Below are positions 34,559 through 42,785 of a stretch of 50,115 nt of DNA, in pieces. Within the stretch, counting starts at the first letter, position 1. Each line of letters opens with the position of its first letter. A program made the position numbers and the translations under genes. The stretch comes from Kitasatospora indigofera (GTDB lineage: Bacteria > Actinomycetota > Actinomycetes > Streptomycetales > Streptomycetaceae): contig NZ_BNBO01000065.1 in assembly GCF_014655955.1 (NCBI RefSeq), positions 1 through 50,115 of the forward strand. The letters run 5' to 3'. The notes under the pieces are model-generated. The model saw only the letters and a program-made list of their open reading frames with translations, made no database searches and was not told the origin of the DNA.

Positions 34559-35728
34559 ATGACCGTCACCACGCTGACCGCCGACGAGGCCCGCCGGATC
34601 GCCCTGCGGGCACAGGGCCTGCTGGGGGTGCCGGACCGCCGGGGCGGGGTCCGCGGGGTGCTGCGGCACCTGGGCGCCGTCCAGCTGGACACCATCTCGG
34701 TGCTGGCCCGCTCGCACGAGCTGATCCCGTACGCCCGGCTCGGCGCGGTCGGCCGGCCCGCCGTGGAGGCGGCCTACTGGGGCGGTGGCACGAGCTTCGA
34801 GTACTGGTCGCACGCGGCCTGCGTGCTGCCCGTCGAGGAGTGGCCGCTGTTCGCCTTCCGCCGCCGCAGCTACCGTGCGCGCGGCAACCTCTGGGGCCAC
34901 CAGGTCACCCCCCGGACGTACCGGGGCGTGCTGGACAAGCTCCGCGCGGAGGGGCCGCTGACCTCCACCGAGCTGGGCGGCGCCAAGCGGACGGCCGAGT
35001 GGTGGGACTGGTCCGACACCAAGATCGCGGTGGAGCGGGCGCTCGCCTTCGGAGACGTGGTGTGCACCGAGCGGCGCAGCTGGAAGCGGGTCTACGAACT
35101 CGCCGAACGGGCCGTCCCGGCCGAGCTGTTCGGCCGCGACCCGGACGACCACGAGTGCCTGCGCACCCTGGTGGCGCAGTCCGGCGCCGCGCTCGGGGTC
35201 GCGACCAGGACGGACCTCACGGACTACCACCGCCTCAAGGCCGAGCAGGTGGACGCGGTGCTGGCCGACTCCGGCCTGGTGCCGGTGCGGGTCGCCGGCT
35301 GGGGCCCGCAGGGCGCTCCCGCCGACGCCTGGGCCGATCCGGCGGCGCTCGCCGCCGAGCCGCGCGGGCGGCACCGCACCACGCTGCTCTCGCCGTTCGA
35401 CTCGCTGGTCTGGGACCGCGCCCGGACGGAGCGGATCTTCGGCATGGCGCACCGGCTGGAGGCGTACACGCCCCGGCACAAGCGGGTGCACGGCTACTTC
35501 GCGATGCCGCTGCTGGCCGGCGGCCGGCTGGTCGGCCGGGTGGACCCGGCCCGCGAGGGGCGCACCCTGGTGGCCCGTCAGATCTCCCTGGAGGCACCGA
35601 AGTACGTCGAGCCGCTGGCCCGCGCACTGCGCGAGGCCGCCGACTGGGTGGGCTGCGGGAGCGTCCGGGTGGAGGCCCTGGCTGACGAGTCGCTCCGGCC
35701 GGCCCTGGAGAAGCTCCTGGGCGACTGA
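34559..35728 (+). CDS. YcaQ/AlkX-like winged-helix DNA glycosylase
   Basis: A 389-aa protein of the HTH_42 (YcaQ) family, which repairs alkylation damage and interstrand cross-links. The catalytic triplet sits in AVQLDTISVLARSHELI: Gln42-Leu-Asp44, the Q-x-D form of AlkX/YcaQ rather than Q-x-Q of AlkZ. Family landmarks continue with FEYWSHAACVLPVEEW, TSTELGG (winged helix), VDAVLADSGLVPVRV and LLSPFDSLVWDRARTERIFG, then a C-terminal beta module. The ATG at 34559 (MTVTTLTADEARRIAL) is the family start; its ribosome site is weak. It is divergent from secA and convergent with a response-regulator gene. The biological substrate is unknown; many producers use such enzymes for self-resistance. Confidence 0.9.
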   Translation: MTVTTLTADEARRIALRAQGLLGVPDRRGGVRGVLRHLGAVQLDTISVLARSHELIPYARLGAVGRPAVEAAYWGGGTSFEYWSHAACVLPVEEWPLFAFRRRSYRARGNLWGHQVTPRTYRGVLDKLRAEGPLTSTELGGAKRTAEWWDWSDTKIAVERALAFGDVVCTERRSWKRVYELAERAVPAELFGRDPDDHECLRTLVAQSGAALGVATRTDLTDYHRLKAEQVDAVLADSGLVPVRVAGWGPQGAPADAWADPAALAAEPRGRHRTTLLSPFDSLVWDRARTERIFGMAHRLEAYTPRHKRVHGYFAMPLLAGGRLVGRVDPAREGRTLVARQISLEAPKYVEPLARALREAADWVGCGSVRVEALADESLRPALEKLLGD

Positions 35729-35754
35729 CGCCCGGGCGGCCGGACTCCCGGACG

Positions 35755-35802
35755 GGACGGCGGGCGCCGCCGGACGGCGGGCGCCACGGGACGGCGGGCG
35801 CC
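35755..35802. repeat. Three 17-bp-period direct repeats between convergent genes
   Basis: The 14-mer GGACGGCGGGCGCC occurs at 35755-35768, 35772-35785 and 35789-35802 with 3-nt spacers. It fills the 97-bp gap between the YcaQ-like stop and the response-regulator stop. It may be a slippage product or part of a terminator. Confidence 0.85.
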
Positions 35803-35825
35803 GAACCGGGCGGGCGCGCGGGCGG

Positions 35826-36590
35826 TCACCCTATTTCGAGGATCTTCTCCCGCATCGCGTAGACCACGGCCTCCATCCGGGAGTGCAGCTGCAGCTTCTC
35901 CAGGATGTTGCGGACGTGGTTCTTCACGGTGTTCTCGCTGATGAAGAGCTCCTTGGCGATCTCCCGGTTGTTCATCCCGGTCGCCACCAGCTTGAGCACC
36001 TCCAGCTCCCGGTCGGTCAGCCGGGGCGCGGGCACCAGGTCCCGGTCGTCGGAGCGCCGCTGGATCATCGACTTGAACTCGGTGAGCAGCTTGGAGGCCA
36101 TCGAGGGGCTGATCTGCGACTGGCCGTCGGCGACCGCGCGGATGGCGGTGGCGACCTCGTCGGTGGAGATCTCCTTGAGCAGGTAGCCGGTGGCCCCCGC
36201 CTTGATGGCCTCGTAGAGGTCGGCCTCCTCGTCGCTGATCGTCAGCATGATGATCTTGGCGCTGGGCACCACGTCCTTGATCGCGGTACAGGCCTCGATC
36301 CCGCTGCGGCGCGGCATCCGGACGTCCATCAGGATGATGTCCGGCAGCAGGTCGGCGGCCTTCAGCACGGCCTCGGCGCCGTCGCCGGCCTCGCCGATGA
36401 CCTTGATGTCCTCCTCCTCGGCCAGCACGATCTCCAGGCCGCGGCGGAACAGGGCGTGGTCGTCCACCACCAGGACGCGGATCGGCTCCCCCCTGCGGGG
36501 GGAGTAATCGGGCTCCAAGGCCTCCCCCGCACCCGCGGGTACCCCCGGGACCGGCCCACCGGCGGGCCCCAGCCCGAAATGATCCCCCAT
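35826..36590 (-). CDS. NarL/FixJ-family response regulator (apparently orphan)
   Basis: A 254-aa two-domain regulator. The receiver domain (about 37-155) has acidic pocket Asp43-Asp44 (VLVVDDH), phospho-acceptor Asp89 (ILMDVRMP), Thr/Ser switch LTIS and conserved Lys in GYLLKE. The C-terminal LuxR-type helix-turn-helix (about 190-245) has LTDRELEVLKLVATGMNNREIAKELFISENTVKNHV in the usual order. A Gly/Pro-rich 36-residue N-terminal extension is present. The ATG at 36590 has GGAGGAG 4-5 nt upstream. No sensor kinase gene is adjacent, so its partner is elsewhere or it is unphosphorylated. It lies downstream of hpf on the same strand, separated by a terminator. Confidence 0.92.
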   Translation of the reverse strand: MGDHFGLGPAGGPVPGVPAGAGEALEPDYSPRRGEPIRVLVVDDHALFRRGLEIVLAEEEDIKVIGEAGDGAEAVLKAADLLPDIILMDVRMPRRSGIEACTAIKDVVPSAKIIMLTISDEEADLYEAIKAGATGYLLKEISTDEVATAIRAVADGQSQISPSMASKLLTEFKSMIQRRSDDRDLVPAPRLTDRELEVLKLVATGMNNREIAKELFISENTVKNHVRNILEKLQLHSRMEAVVYAMREKILEIG

Positions 36591-36721
36591 CCGCTCCTCC
36601 CCCGTCGCCGGTCGTCGTCGCGCCAATCATTCCACGAATGACGCGGTCCCCGATCACACTCCGAGTCGGCCCGGTTCCGCTTCGGTCACAAGGAGCGCCC
36701 CGCGCCCTCCCGCGCCCGCTC

Positions 36722-36761
36722 GCGGGTGACCCCGGCGGCACCGGCCGCCGGGGTCACCCGC
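36722..36761 (-). terminator. Terminator downstream of hpf
   Basis: A perfect 18-bp stem (36722-36739 with 36744-36761), 4-nt loop, lies 38 bp after the hpf stop and before the response-regulator gene. Confidence 0.85.
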
Positions 36762-36799
36762 ACTTCCTTCAGAGCTGCTTCCTCCAGGGCCGCGGCCGG

Positions 36800-37498
36800 T
36801 CAGTCCTCGTCGTCCGGGCCACCGATCGCGCCGCCGGCGCCGCCGGCCTCACCGGCGACGGCGTTGCCGTCGGCCTTGAGGTGGATGACGCCGTAGTGGT
36901 AGCCGTGCCGGCGGTAGACCACGCTCGGCAGGCCGCTGTCCTTCTCCACGAAGAGGTAGAAGTCGTGGCCGACCAGCTCCATCTCGTAGAGCGCCTGGTC
37001 CAGCGCCATCGGCGCGGCGGGGTGCGTCTTCTCGCGGACGACGAGCGGACCGTCGCCCTCCACCTCCAGGGATCCCATCTTGGTCTTGCGGACCGCACCG
37101 TTGGCGCCGTTGTCGACCTTCTCGGTCTCGGGCAGGTTCGCGAGCGCGGCCGTCGCCTCCGCGACGCTGATCGGGGTACGGCCGTTGCCGCCCTTGTGCA
37201 CGCGCCGCCGGTCGGCGGACTTGCGCAGCTGCGCGTCGAGCTTCGCCGAGGCCAGGTCGAGCGCCGCGTAGGGGTCCGCGGCGGCGGCCTCGGCCCGGAT
37301 CACTGGGCCACGGGTACGGACAGTGATCTCCACCCGCTCGGACCGGTCGGCCTGGCGCGGGTTGTGTTCCTTGGACACCTCGACGTCGAGGCTGATCACC
37401 TTGCCGTCGAACTTCTGGACCTTCTCCAGCTTCTCGGCCACGTGCTCGCGGAACCTCTTGGGCACCTCGGTCTTGCGGCCCTTGACGACGATGTCCAC
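36800..37498 (-). CDS. hpf: Ribosome hibernation-promoting factor, long form
   Basis: A 232-aa protein that inactivates and dimerises ribosomes in stress or stationary phase. The N-terminal domain (about 1-105) matches YfiA/HPF (MDIVVKGRKTEVPKRFREHVAEKL, SERVEITVRTRGPVIRAEAAAADPYAALDLASAKLDAQLRK in pieces). A basic linker leads to the C-terminal dimerisation domain (about 160-215, VREKTHPAAPMALDQAL, MELVGHDFYLFVEKDSG, VVYRRHGYHYGVIHL). A Gly/Asp tail ends it. Both domains make it the long form that can build 100S particles alone. It starts with GTG at 37498. It is transcribed away from comF across 373 bp. Confidence 0.95.
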   Translation of the reverse strand: MDIVVKGRKTEVPKRFREHVAEKLEKVQKFDGKVISLDVEVSKEHNPRQADRSERVEITVRTRGPVIRAEAAAADPYAALDLASAKLDAQLRKSADRRRVHKGGNGRTPISVAEATAALANLPETEKVDNGANGAVRKTKMGSLEVEGDGPLVVREKTHPAAPMALDQALYEMELVGHDFYLFVEKDSGLPSVVYRRHGYHYGVIHLKADGNAVAGEAGGAGGAIGGPDDED

Positions 37499-37871
37499 GC
37501 AGAACTCCGATCCCTCGTGCTGACGCCGACCCGGATTGACTACCGGATCGGGCTGAGACCCAGCCGGACCAGCCCATTCTCTGCCGGCCCTCCGCGTCGC
37601 CGCGGGCGGCGAGCGCGACTGGCCCTCACCTCACTTCCTCCCCACCAGGGACGCTTGAAACCCCCTGGAGCCTCATGGAACACCTCACTCGGGGATTTCG
37701 CCTCTTCAGCGGGACGGAACGGTTCGAACCTAGCGCGGCCGGGCTGGCTGTAAAGCTGTTGCACCCTGCCTACCCTCCTGCGGGTGAAATACGGGTAAAC
37801 ACCTCGACAACTCCACTCGGACGGCTCATTCTGACCTCACTCTCCGTGCCTGCGAGCGGTCAGGAGGAGCA
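37499..37871. other. Divergent intergenic region, hpf / ComF-like gene
   Basis: 373 bp holding promoters for both genes. On the minus strand GGGTAG (complement of 37770-37775), with a GTAT 13 nt before it, loosely resembles a SigB-type stress promoter, though the spacing is short. A perfect palindrome GGTTCGAACC lies at 37721-37730. The ComF-like gene has AGGAGGAG just before its ATG. No gene is seen. Confidence 0.4.
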
Positions 37872-38795
37872 ATGCCCCTGTTCAGCGCCCTGCTGGGCCT
37901 GTTGCTGCCGGCCCCCTGCGCCGGCTGCGGAGTCGGCCGGATCCCGCTGTGCCCCTCCTGCCGGGCCGCATTGGCCACCGCGAGGCCCGGTGCCACCGCC
38001 TTCACCTCCCTGCACGCCGCCGCCCCGTACACCGGCCAGGTCCGCCGGCTGCTGCTGGCCCACAAGGAACGCGGCGCCCTGCCGCTGGCGGGGCCGCTGG
38101 GCGAGGCGCTGGCCGCGGCCGTGCGCTCGGCCCTCGGCCCGGACGGCGCCGGGTGCCCGGTGCTGCTGGTCCCGGTGCCCTCGACCCGCGGGTCGGTCCG
38201 GGCGCGCGGGCACGACCCGACCCTGCGGCTGGCCCGGGCCGCCGCCCGGTCGCTGCGGCGGGACGGCCGGCCCGCCGCGGTCGCGCCGGTGCTGCGGCAC
38301 ACCCGCCGGGTGGCCGACCAGTCGGGGCTCTCGGCCGACGCGCGCCTGCGCAACCTGGACGGCGCGCTGTGCGTACCGGCCCGGCTGGCCGGGCGGCTGG
38401 CGCCCTGTCGGCCGACGAACGGTCACCCGGCGCCGGGTCAGCGGACGGCCGGTCAGACGGTACCGGGCGGGCCGGCGAACGGTCAGGCGGTACCGGGCCG
38501 GCCGTGGGAGGACGCCCCGAGGACGGACCGGCCGGCCCCGGGCTGCCGGCTTGTCCTGGTCGACGACCTGGTCACCACCGGTGCCAGCCTCGGCGAGGCC
38601 GCCCGCGCGCTGGCCCGGGCCGGGGCGCCGCCGAGCGCCGCCGCCACGGTGGCCGCGGCCGGCCTGCGCCGCACCGGCGCGGCCCGGCCGGCGGCCTCCG
38701 GCGCGGGCCCCTCCACCGGCGACGGGCCGGCCGACGACGCCCGCACGGGCGGCGGGCCGGCCATCGGCGGGGCGCCGGTCACCCCGGGTAGATGA
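37872..38795 (+). CDS. ComF-family phosphoribosyltransferase-like protein
   Basis: A 307-aa protein. An N-terminal zinc finger is formed by Cys16, 19, 27 and 30 (CAGC, CPSC). The PRTase fold follows with YTGQVRRLLLAHKERG, VPVPSTRGSVRARGHD, and the PRPP loop VLVDDLVTTGAS (about 228-239). Between these, residues 181-210 are three 10-residue repeats (P/R-T/A-N/A-G-Q/H-x-V/A-P-G-x), and the C-terminus is Gly/Pro/Ala-rich. ComF proteins function in DNA uptake in some Gram-positives, but many actinobacterial members are of unknown role. It has a strong Shine-Dalgarno (AGGAGGAG, 4 nt before the ATG). Its last 17 bp overlap the convergent lpqB tail. Confidence 0.88.
   Translation: MPLFSALLGLLLPAPCAGCGVGRIPLCPSCRAALATARPGATAFTSLHAAAPYTGQVRRLLLAHKERGALPLAGPLGEALAAAVRSALGPDGAGCPVLLVPVPSTRGSVRARGHDPTLRLARAAARSLRRDGRPAAVAPVLRHTRRVADQSGLSADARLRNLDGALCVPARLAGRLAPCRPTNGHPAPGQRTAGQTVPGGPANGQAVPGRPWEDAPRTDRPAPGCRLVLVDDLVTTGASLGEAARALARAGAPPSAAATVAAAGLRRTGAARPAASGAGPSTGDGPADDARTGGGPAIGGAPVTPGR
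38412..38501 (+). repeat. Three 30-bp tandem repeats inside the ComF-like gene
   Basis: Imperfect 30-bp units at about 38412, 38442 and 38472 share CGGTCAGxCGGTACCGGGC. They encode PTNGHPAPGQ, RTAGQTVPGG and PANGQAVPGR, a 10-aa period that keeps the frame. The insert sits in the middle of the phosphoribosyltransferase domain. Confidence 0.85.
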
Positions 38796-40629
38796 ACGAA
38801 CTCGCGGTGTACGGCAGCACGAGCTCCCGCCACTGGTTGCCGGTCAGCCGGTAGATCTTGCTCTCGGTGGTCTGCACCGCCAGCACCGGCGGCACGCTGC
38901 CGTTCTCCCGGCCCTCCGAGGCGGCCACCGTGGCCATTCCCTCGCCGCCCTGCAGCGGGGCCTCGGTGCTCTGCGAGCCGTCCGTACTGATGTAGTACAG
39001 CTGCTGCAGGCGGTCCTTCTCCTTGCCCAGCACCAGCAGCTGGTCGGTGTCCGCCCAGGACACCGACGCCACCTCGGCCAGCAGCGGCGCGACCGTGCGC
39101 AGCCCGGTGATCCGTACCTGCTGCGCGCCCGGCGTACCGGTGTGCGTCACCACGCCCAGCGCCATGCTCCGGGCACCGGTCTCGTCCTTGAGGACGAGCG
39201 CGACCCGGACGCCGTCCGAGGAGACCTTCAGGCTCTGCACCGTCCGGCCGCCCAGGTCGTCCACCGGCACGGTGACCGTCCTGGTCTCCCGGATCATGTT
39301 CACCCGCGGGGTCGGGGCGGCGCGGTCCACCACCCAGAGGTCGCCCCGCCCGTCCCAGCTGGGCGAGGCCAGGCCGTCCTCCGGCCGGGCCGGGTGGCCG
39401 GCGCTGGTGAGCACCGCCTGGCCCAGCGCGCTGCCGTCGGTGATGTTCACGGTGAACAGCTGCTGCCCGTCGCCGCTGACGACGGCGGCCCGCTGGCCGT
39501 CCCGGCGGACGGCGATCGTCCCGAGCGGGGCGCGGCCGGGCGGCGGGACCTTGCCCAGCTCACCCGGCACCGGGGTGCCCTCGCCCTGGTCGGCGGCCGT
39601 CATCAGCTGCCCGGTCTCGTGGCGCTGGTAGTACTGCCGGGTCGCGGTGGACCCGCCGGCCAGGCTGCCCGGCGCGACCTGCTCGGCGAGCGACCTGCTG
39701 GTCGAGCAGGACCCGCTGCCGCTCCGCAGCTCCAGCCGGTCGATCTGGCCCTTGCCCTGGTCGGCCAGGGTGAAGAAGAACTGCGCGGCCATCCGCTGGC
39801 AGAACTGCGGCCGGCCGCCGAGGTCGGAGCCCTCGACCTCGACCCGGGCGACCTTGCTGTCGTCGACGGTCACCTGCTTCACCGAGACGCCTTCGAGCGT
39901 GGTGCTGACCACCGGGGCCAGCCACTCCGAGGGCCCGCCGGCCAGGGCCTTGGCGGCGGCGGCCAGCGGGTCTATTCGCCGGCGCAGGTAGATCGGGTCG
40001 GCGACCAGCACCTCGCGCGCGGTCGGCAGCGAGGGGTCGGCGCCGGTGTAGAAGAAGCGGGAGAACTGCCGGTAGCTGTTGCGGAAGTTGGTCTGGTTGA
40101 CGAGCAGCCCGTCCGGCAGGCGGTCGATCCGCCACTCGCCGTTCTCCTTGACGAAGGTGAACTCCGCCTTCGTCTCGCCGTCGGCGTAGCGGTAGGTGTG
40201 CCGGGCGTCGATCTTGGCGACCTGGGTGCCCGAGGCCGTCAGGGCCGCCGTGGTGTCGCCCTCCTTGACCTCCTGGCCACCGCTGTACGTCGGGTCGCCG
40301 GCCAGCACGGTGATGCCCGCCTCGGGGTTCCACCGGCTGTGCGCGCCCTCGGTGAGGTACTTCTTGGCGGTGTCGTACCCCTCCTCGTCGGCGATCGAGG
40401 CGTCCAGGAACCCCGCCAGCAGGCGACGCGGCTCCTCGCCCTTGTAGGGGGCCACCGGAAAGACCCGGACCTGGAGGTTCTTGTCCGCGGCGCCCTGCGA
40501 GAACTCCACCTTGCTGACCGGTCCGGAGTCCGGCATGGCCGCGCAGCCGCCCAGCAGCAGCGAGGCCAGCACGGCCCCGGCCGTGGCGGCCCGGCGCGGG
40601 TCAGCGCTCCTGCTGCTGGTCCTTCGCAC
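38779..40629 (-). CDS. lpqB: Lipoprotein LpqB (MtrAB accessory)
   Basis: A lipoprotein of 616 aa. The signal peptide ends in lipobox LLLGGC with Cys29. A GerMN-like domain follows (RRIDPLAAAAKALAGGPSEWLAPVV, STTLEGVSVKQVTVDDSKVARVEV), then a C-terminal seven-blade-like beta-propeller (LGTIAVRRDGQRAAVVSGDG, LASPSWDGRGDLWVVDR, VSWADTDQLLVLGKE). In actinobacteria LpqB is encoded after mtrB, contacts the MtrB sensor and influences MtrA phosphorylation. The start is GTG at 40629, 29 nt inside the mtrB coding end, so the genes are translationally coupled. The 3' end overlaps the convergent ComF-like gene by 17 bp. Confidence 0.95.
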   Translation of the reverse strand: MRRTSSRSADPRRAATAGAVLASLLLGGCAAMPDSGPVSKVEFSQGAADKNLQVRVFPVAPYKGEEPRRLLAGFLDASIADEEGYDTAKKYLTEGAHSRWNPEAGITVLAGDPTYSGGQEVKEGDTTAALTASGTQVAKIDARHTYRYADGETKAEFTFVKENGEWRIDRLPDGLLVNQTNFRNSYRQFSRFFYTGADPSLPTAREVLVADPIYLRRRIDPLAAAAKALAGGPSEWLAPVVSTTLEGVSVKQVTVDDSKVARVEVEGSDLGGRPQFCQRMAAQFFFTLADQGKGQIDRLELRSGSGSCSTSRSLAEQVAPGSLAGGSTATRQYYQRHETGQLMTAADQGEGTPVPGELGKVPPPGRAPLGTIAVRRDGQRAAVVSGDGQQLFTVNITDGSALGQAVLTSAGHPARPEDGLASPSWDGRGDLWVVDRAAPTPRVNMIRETRTVTVPVDDLGGRTVQSLKVSSDGVRVALVLKDETGARSMALGVVTHTGTPGAQQVRITGLRTVAPLLAEVASVSWADTDQLLVLGKEKDRLQQLYYISTDGSQSTEAPLQGGEGMATVAASEGRENGSVPPVLAVQTTESKIYRLTGNQWRELVLPYTASSFIYPG

Positions 40630-42784
40630 GCTGCGACCCCTCCGTGTCCGTGCCGGCCCTGCTGTGACTGCCCTGCGAACCGCCGTCCAGGTCCTCGTCG
40701 GCGTCCGGACCGGAGGTGCGCTGGGTCACCGAGGGCATCGCGACCGTCCGGTCGACGACGATCTGGGCGCCGGTGGCACCGTATCCCGCCCCGGCCGTGC
40801 TGACGTCCGAGGGGTCCGAGCGCGGCGCCTCGGGTGCCCGGCGGGCGCCGAGGCCGGGACCGATGCTCAGCACCCCGCCGAGGCCGCTGCCGAACCCGGT
40901 CGGCCCGCCGTCCGGCGTCTCCGGCACGACCGACGACTCGCCGGCCGCGGTCAGCGCGGTGGCCCCGGCCGGGCGGGCGGCCCGGCGGTAGGGCGTACCG
41001 GTGGAGCCCAGGCCCCGGTTGTTGCGCGAGTCCTCCGGCTCCAGCCGGAAGGGCGCGCGGTTGATCTCGCCGCCGCGGGTGCGCGGCATGGTCAGCCGGA
41101 AGTGCGAGCCGCCGCCGGGCTCGCCCCAGGCCTGCAGCCAGCCGCCGTGCAGGTGCGCGTCCTCCACCGCGATGGACAGGCCGAGGCCGGTGCCGCCGGT
41201 GGTCCGCACCCGGGAGGGGTCGGCCCGCCAGAACCGGTGGAAGACCCGGGAGGCCTCGCCGGGCTTCAGGCCGATGCCGTAGTCCCGGACGCCGACCGCG
41301 ACCGCGCCCTCGGCGGAGCCGAGCCGGATCACCACGTCCCGGCCCTCGCCGTGCTCCAGCGCGTTGACCACCAGGTTGCGCAGGATGCGCTCGATCCGCC
41401 GGGAGTCCACCTCGGCCACCACCGGCTCGCCGTCACCGCGGATGACCACGGCGCTGCCCTTGGCCTGGGCGAGCGGGTCGGCGGCCTCGACCACCCGGGC
41501 GACGATGTCGCGCAGGTCGACGGGCTCGGCGTCCAGGATCGCGGCGCCGGCGTCGAACCGGCTGATCTCCAGCAGGTCGGCGAGCAGCGACTCGAAGCGG
41601 TCCAGCTGGCCCTGCAGCAGCTCCGCGGAGCGGGCGGCCATCGGGTCCAGGTCCTCGCGGCTGTCGTAGATCAGGTCGGCGGCCATCCGGACGGTGGTGA
41701 GCGGGGTGCGCAGCTCGTGCGAGACGTCCGAGACGAAGCGCCGCTGGACCCGGGACAGCTCCTCCAGCTGGCGGATCTGCGCCTGCAGGCCGTTCGCCAT
41801 CCGGTTGAACGAGTCGCCGAGGCGGGCGATGTCGTCGGTGCCGGTGACCTTCATCCGTTCTTCCAGGTGCCCGGCGGCCAGCCGCTCGGAGATCCCGGCG
41901 GCCATCCGGACCGGGGTGACCACCTGGCGCACCACCAGCCAGGCGATGCCGACCAGCAGGATCACCACGAACAGCCCGGCGGTGGCCAGGGTGCCGGTGA
42001 CCAGGTCGAGGGTCTTGCTCTCCTGCTCGAAGGAGAAGACGTAGTAGAGCTGGTACTCGATGTCGCCGGGGCCGGTGAACTGCTTGCCGATCGCCAGGCC
42101 GGGGTCGTGGCGCGGTTCGGAGCCGCCGTCCGCCGAGCGGTCGATGACGGTGGGCTTCTCGAAGGAGGCGCCCGGCTCGGCGGCGACCTGCTCGCGCAGG
42201 CCGGCCGGGATGCTGCTCGGCAGGATGTCGCCGGAGTAGCGGGGGCCGAGCAGGTCGGAGCTCTTGGCCGACACGTGCGCACCGGTCGAGGGCACCATCG
42301 CGATCACGGAGTAGAGGCCCTGGCCGCTGATGGCGAGGTCGGAGACCTGCTTGAGCAGCCAGGTGCCGATCTCGTCGTTGGTCGGGTCCCCGGTGCTGCC
42401 GACCTTGGACTTGAGGGCGACCGCCTCGTTGATCTTCTTCTGCTCGCTCTGGAACCCGCCGCCGGCCTGGCTGCGGGCGGAGAGCTTCTTGGTGTCCAGC
42501 AGCCCGGCCCGGACCTGGGCGACCACCACGACGCCGAGCACCAGCACCACGGTCACGGAGAGCAGCAGGGTCGCCGCGACCACCCGCAGCTGGATGGAGC
42601 GCCGGTAGAGCGCGGTCACCCGCATCAGCGGGCGGCGCAGCTGACGCGCCACCATCGCGAGCAGGGCGGCCGGACCCCGCCGGGGGCGGCGGCCCTCGGT
42701 GGTGGAGCTCAGCACGTCCCCGCGCACGGCGGCCTCCCCGTCGGCGTCCGTGCCCGGCGGGGAGTTGTCAGCCTCGTACCTCAC
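40601..42784 (-). CDS. mtrB: Sensor histidine kinase MtrB
   Basis: A 727-aa membrane kinase. Transmembrane helices lie near 66-91 and 264-287 with a roughly 170-residue extracytoplasmic sensor domain between them. HAMP follows (about 288-345, VVTPVRMAAGISERLAAGHLEERM), then the phospho-acceptor His356 in SDVSHELRTPLTTVRM, N-box NLVVNALEHG and G-boxes RDYGIGLKPGE and GTGLGLSIAVEDAHLHGG. The C-terminal 150 residues are a Gly/Ser/Pro-rich tail. It works with MtrA in control of cell-wall, division and development genes. It starts with GTG at 42784, one base after the mtrA stop, and overlaps lpqB. Confidence 0.96.
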   Translation of the reverse strand: MRYEADNSPPGTDADGEAAVRGDVLSSTTEGRRPRRGPAALLAMVARQLRRPLMRVTALYRRSIQLRVVAATLLLSVTVVLVLGVVVVAQVRAGLLDTKKLSARSQAGGGFQSEQKKINEAVALKSKVGSTGDPTNDEIGTWLLKQVSDLAISGQGLYSVIAMVPSTGAHVSAKSSDLLGPRYSGDILPSSIPAGLREQVAAEPGASFEKPTVIDRSADGGSEPRHDPGLAIGKQFTGPGDIEYQLYYVFSFEQESKTLDLVTGTLATAGLFVVILLVGIAWLVVRQVVTPVRMAAGISERLAAGHLEERMKVTGTDDIARLGDSFNRMANGLQAQIRQLEELSRVQRRFVSDVSHELRTPLTTVRMAADLIYDSREDLDPMAARSAELLQGQLDRFESLLADLLEISRFDAGAAILDAEPVDLRDIVARVVEAADPLAQAKGSAVVIRGDGEPVVAEVDSRRIERILRNLVVNALEHGEGRDVVIRLGSAEGAVAVGVRDYGIGLKPGEASRVFHRFWRADPSRVRTTGGTGLGLSIAVEDAHLHGGWLQAWGEPGGGSHFRLTMPRTRGGEINRAPFRLEPEDSRNNRGLGSTGTPYRRAARPAGATALTAAGESSVVPETPDGGPTGFGSGLGGVLSIGPGLGARRAPEAPRSDPSDVSTAGAGYGATGAQIVVDRTVAMPSVTQRTSGPDADEDLDGGSQGSHSRAGTDTEGSQRAKDQQQER

Positions 42785-42785
42785 G

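Noticed and set aside
37721..37730. GGTTCGAACC as a tRNA T-arm
   Set aside because: No acceptor, D or anticodon stem could be built around it; it is just a short palindrome.
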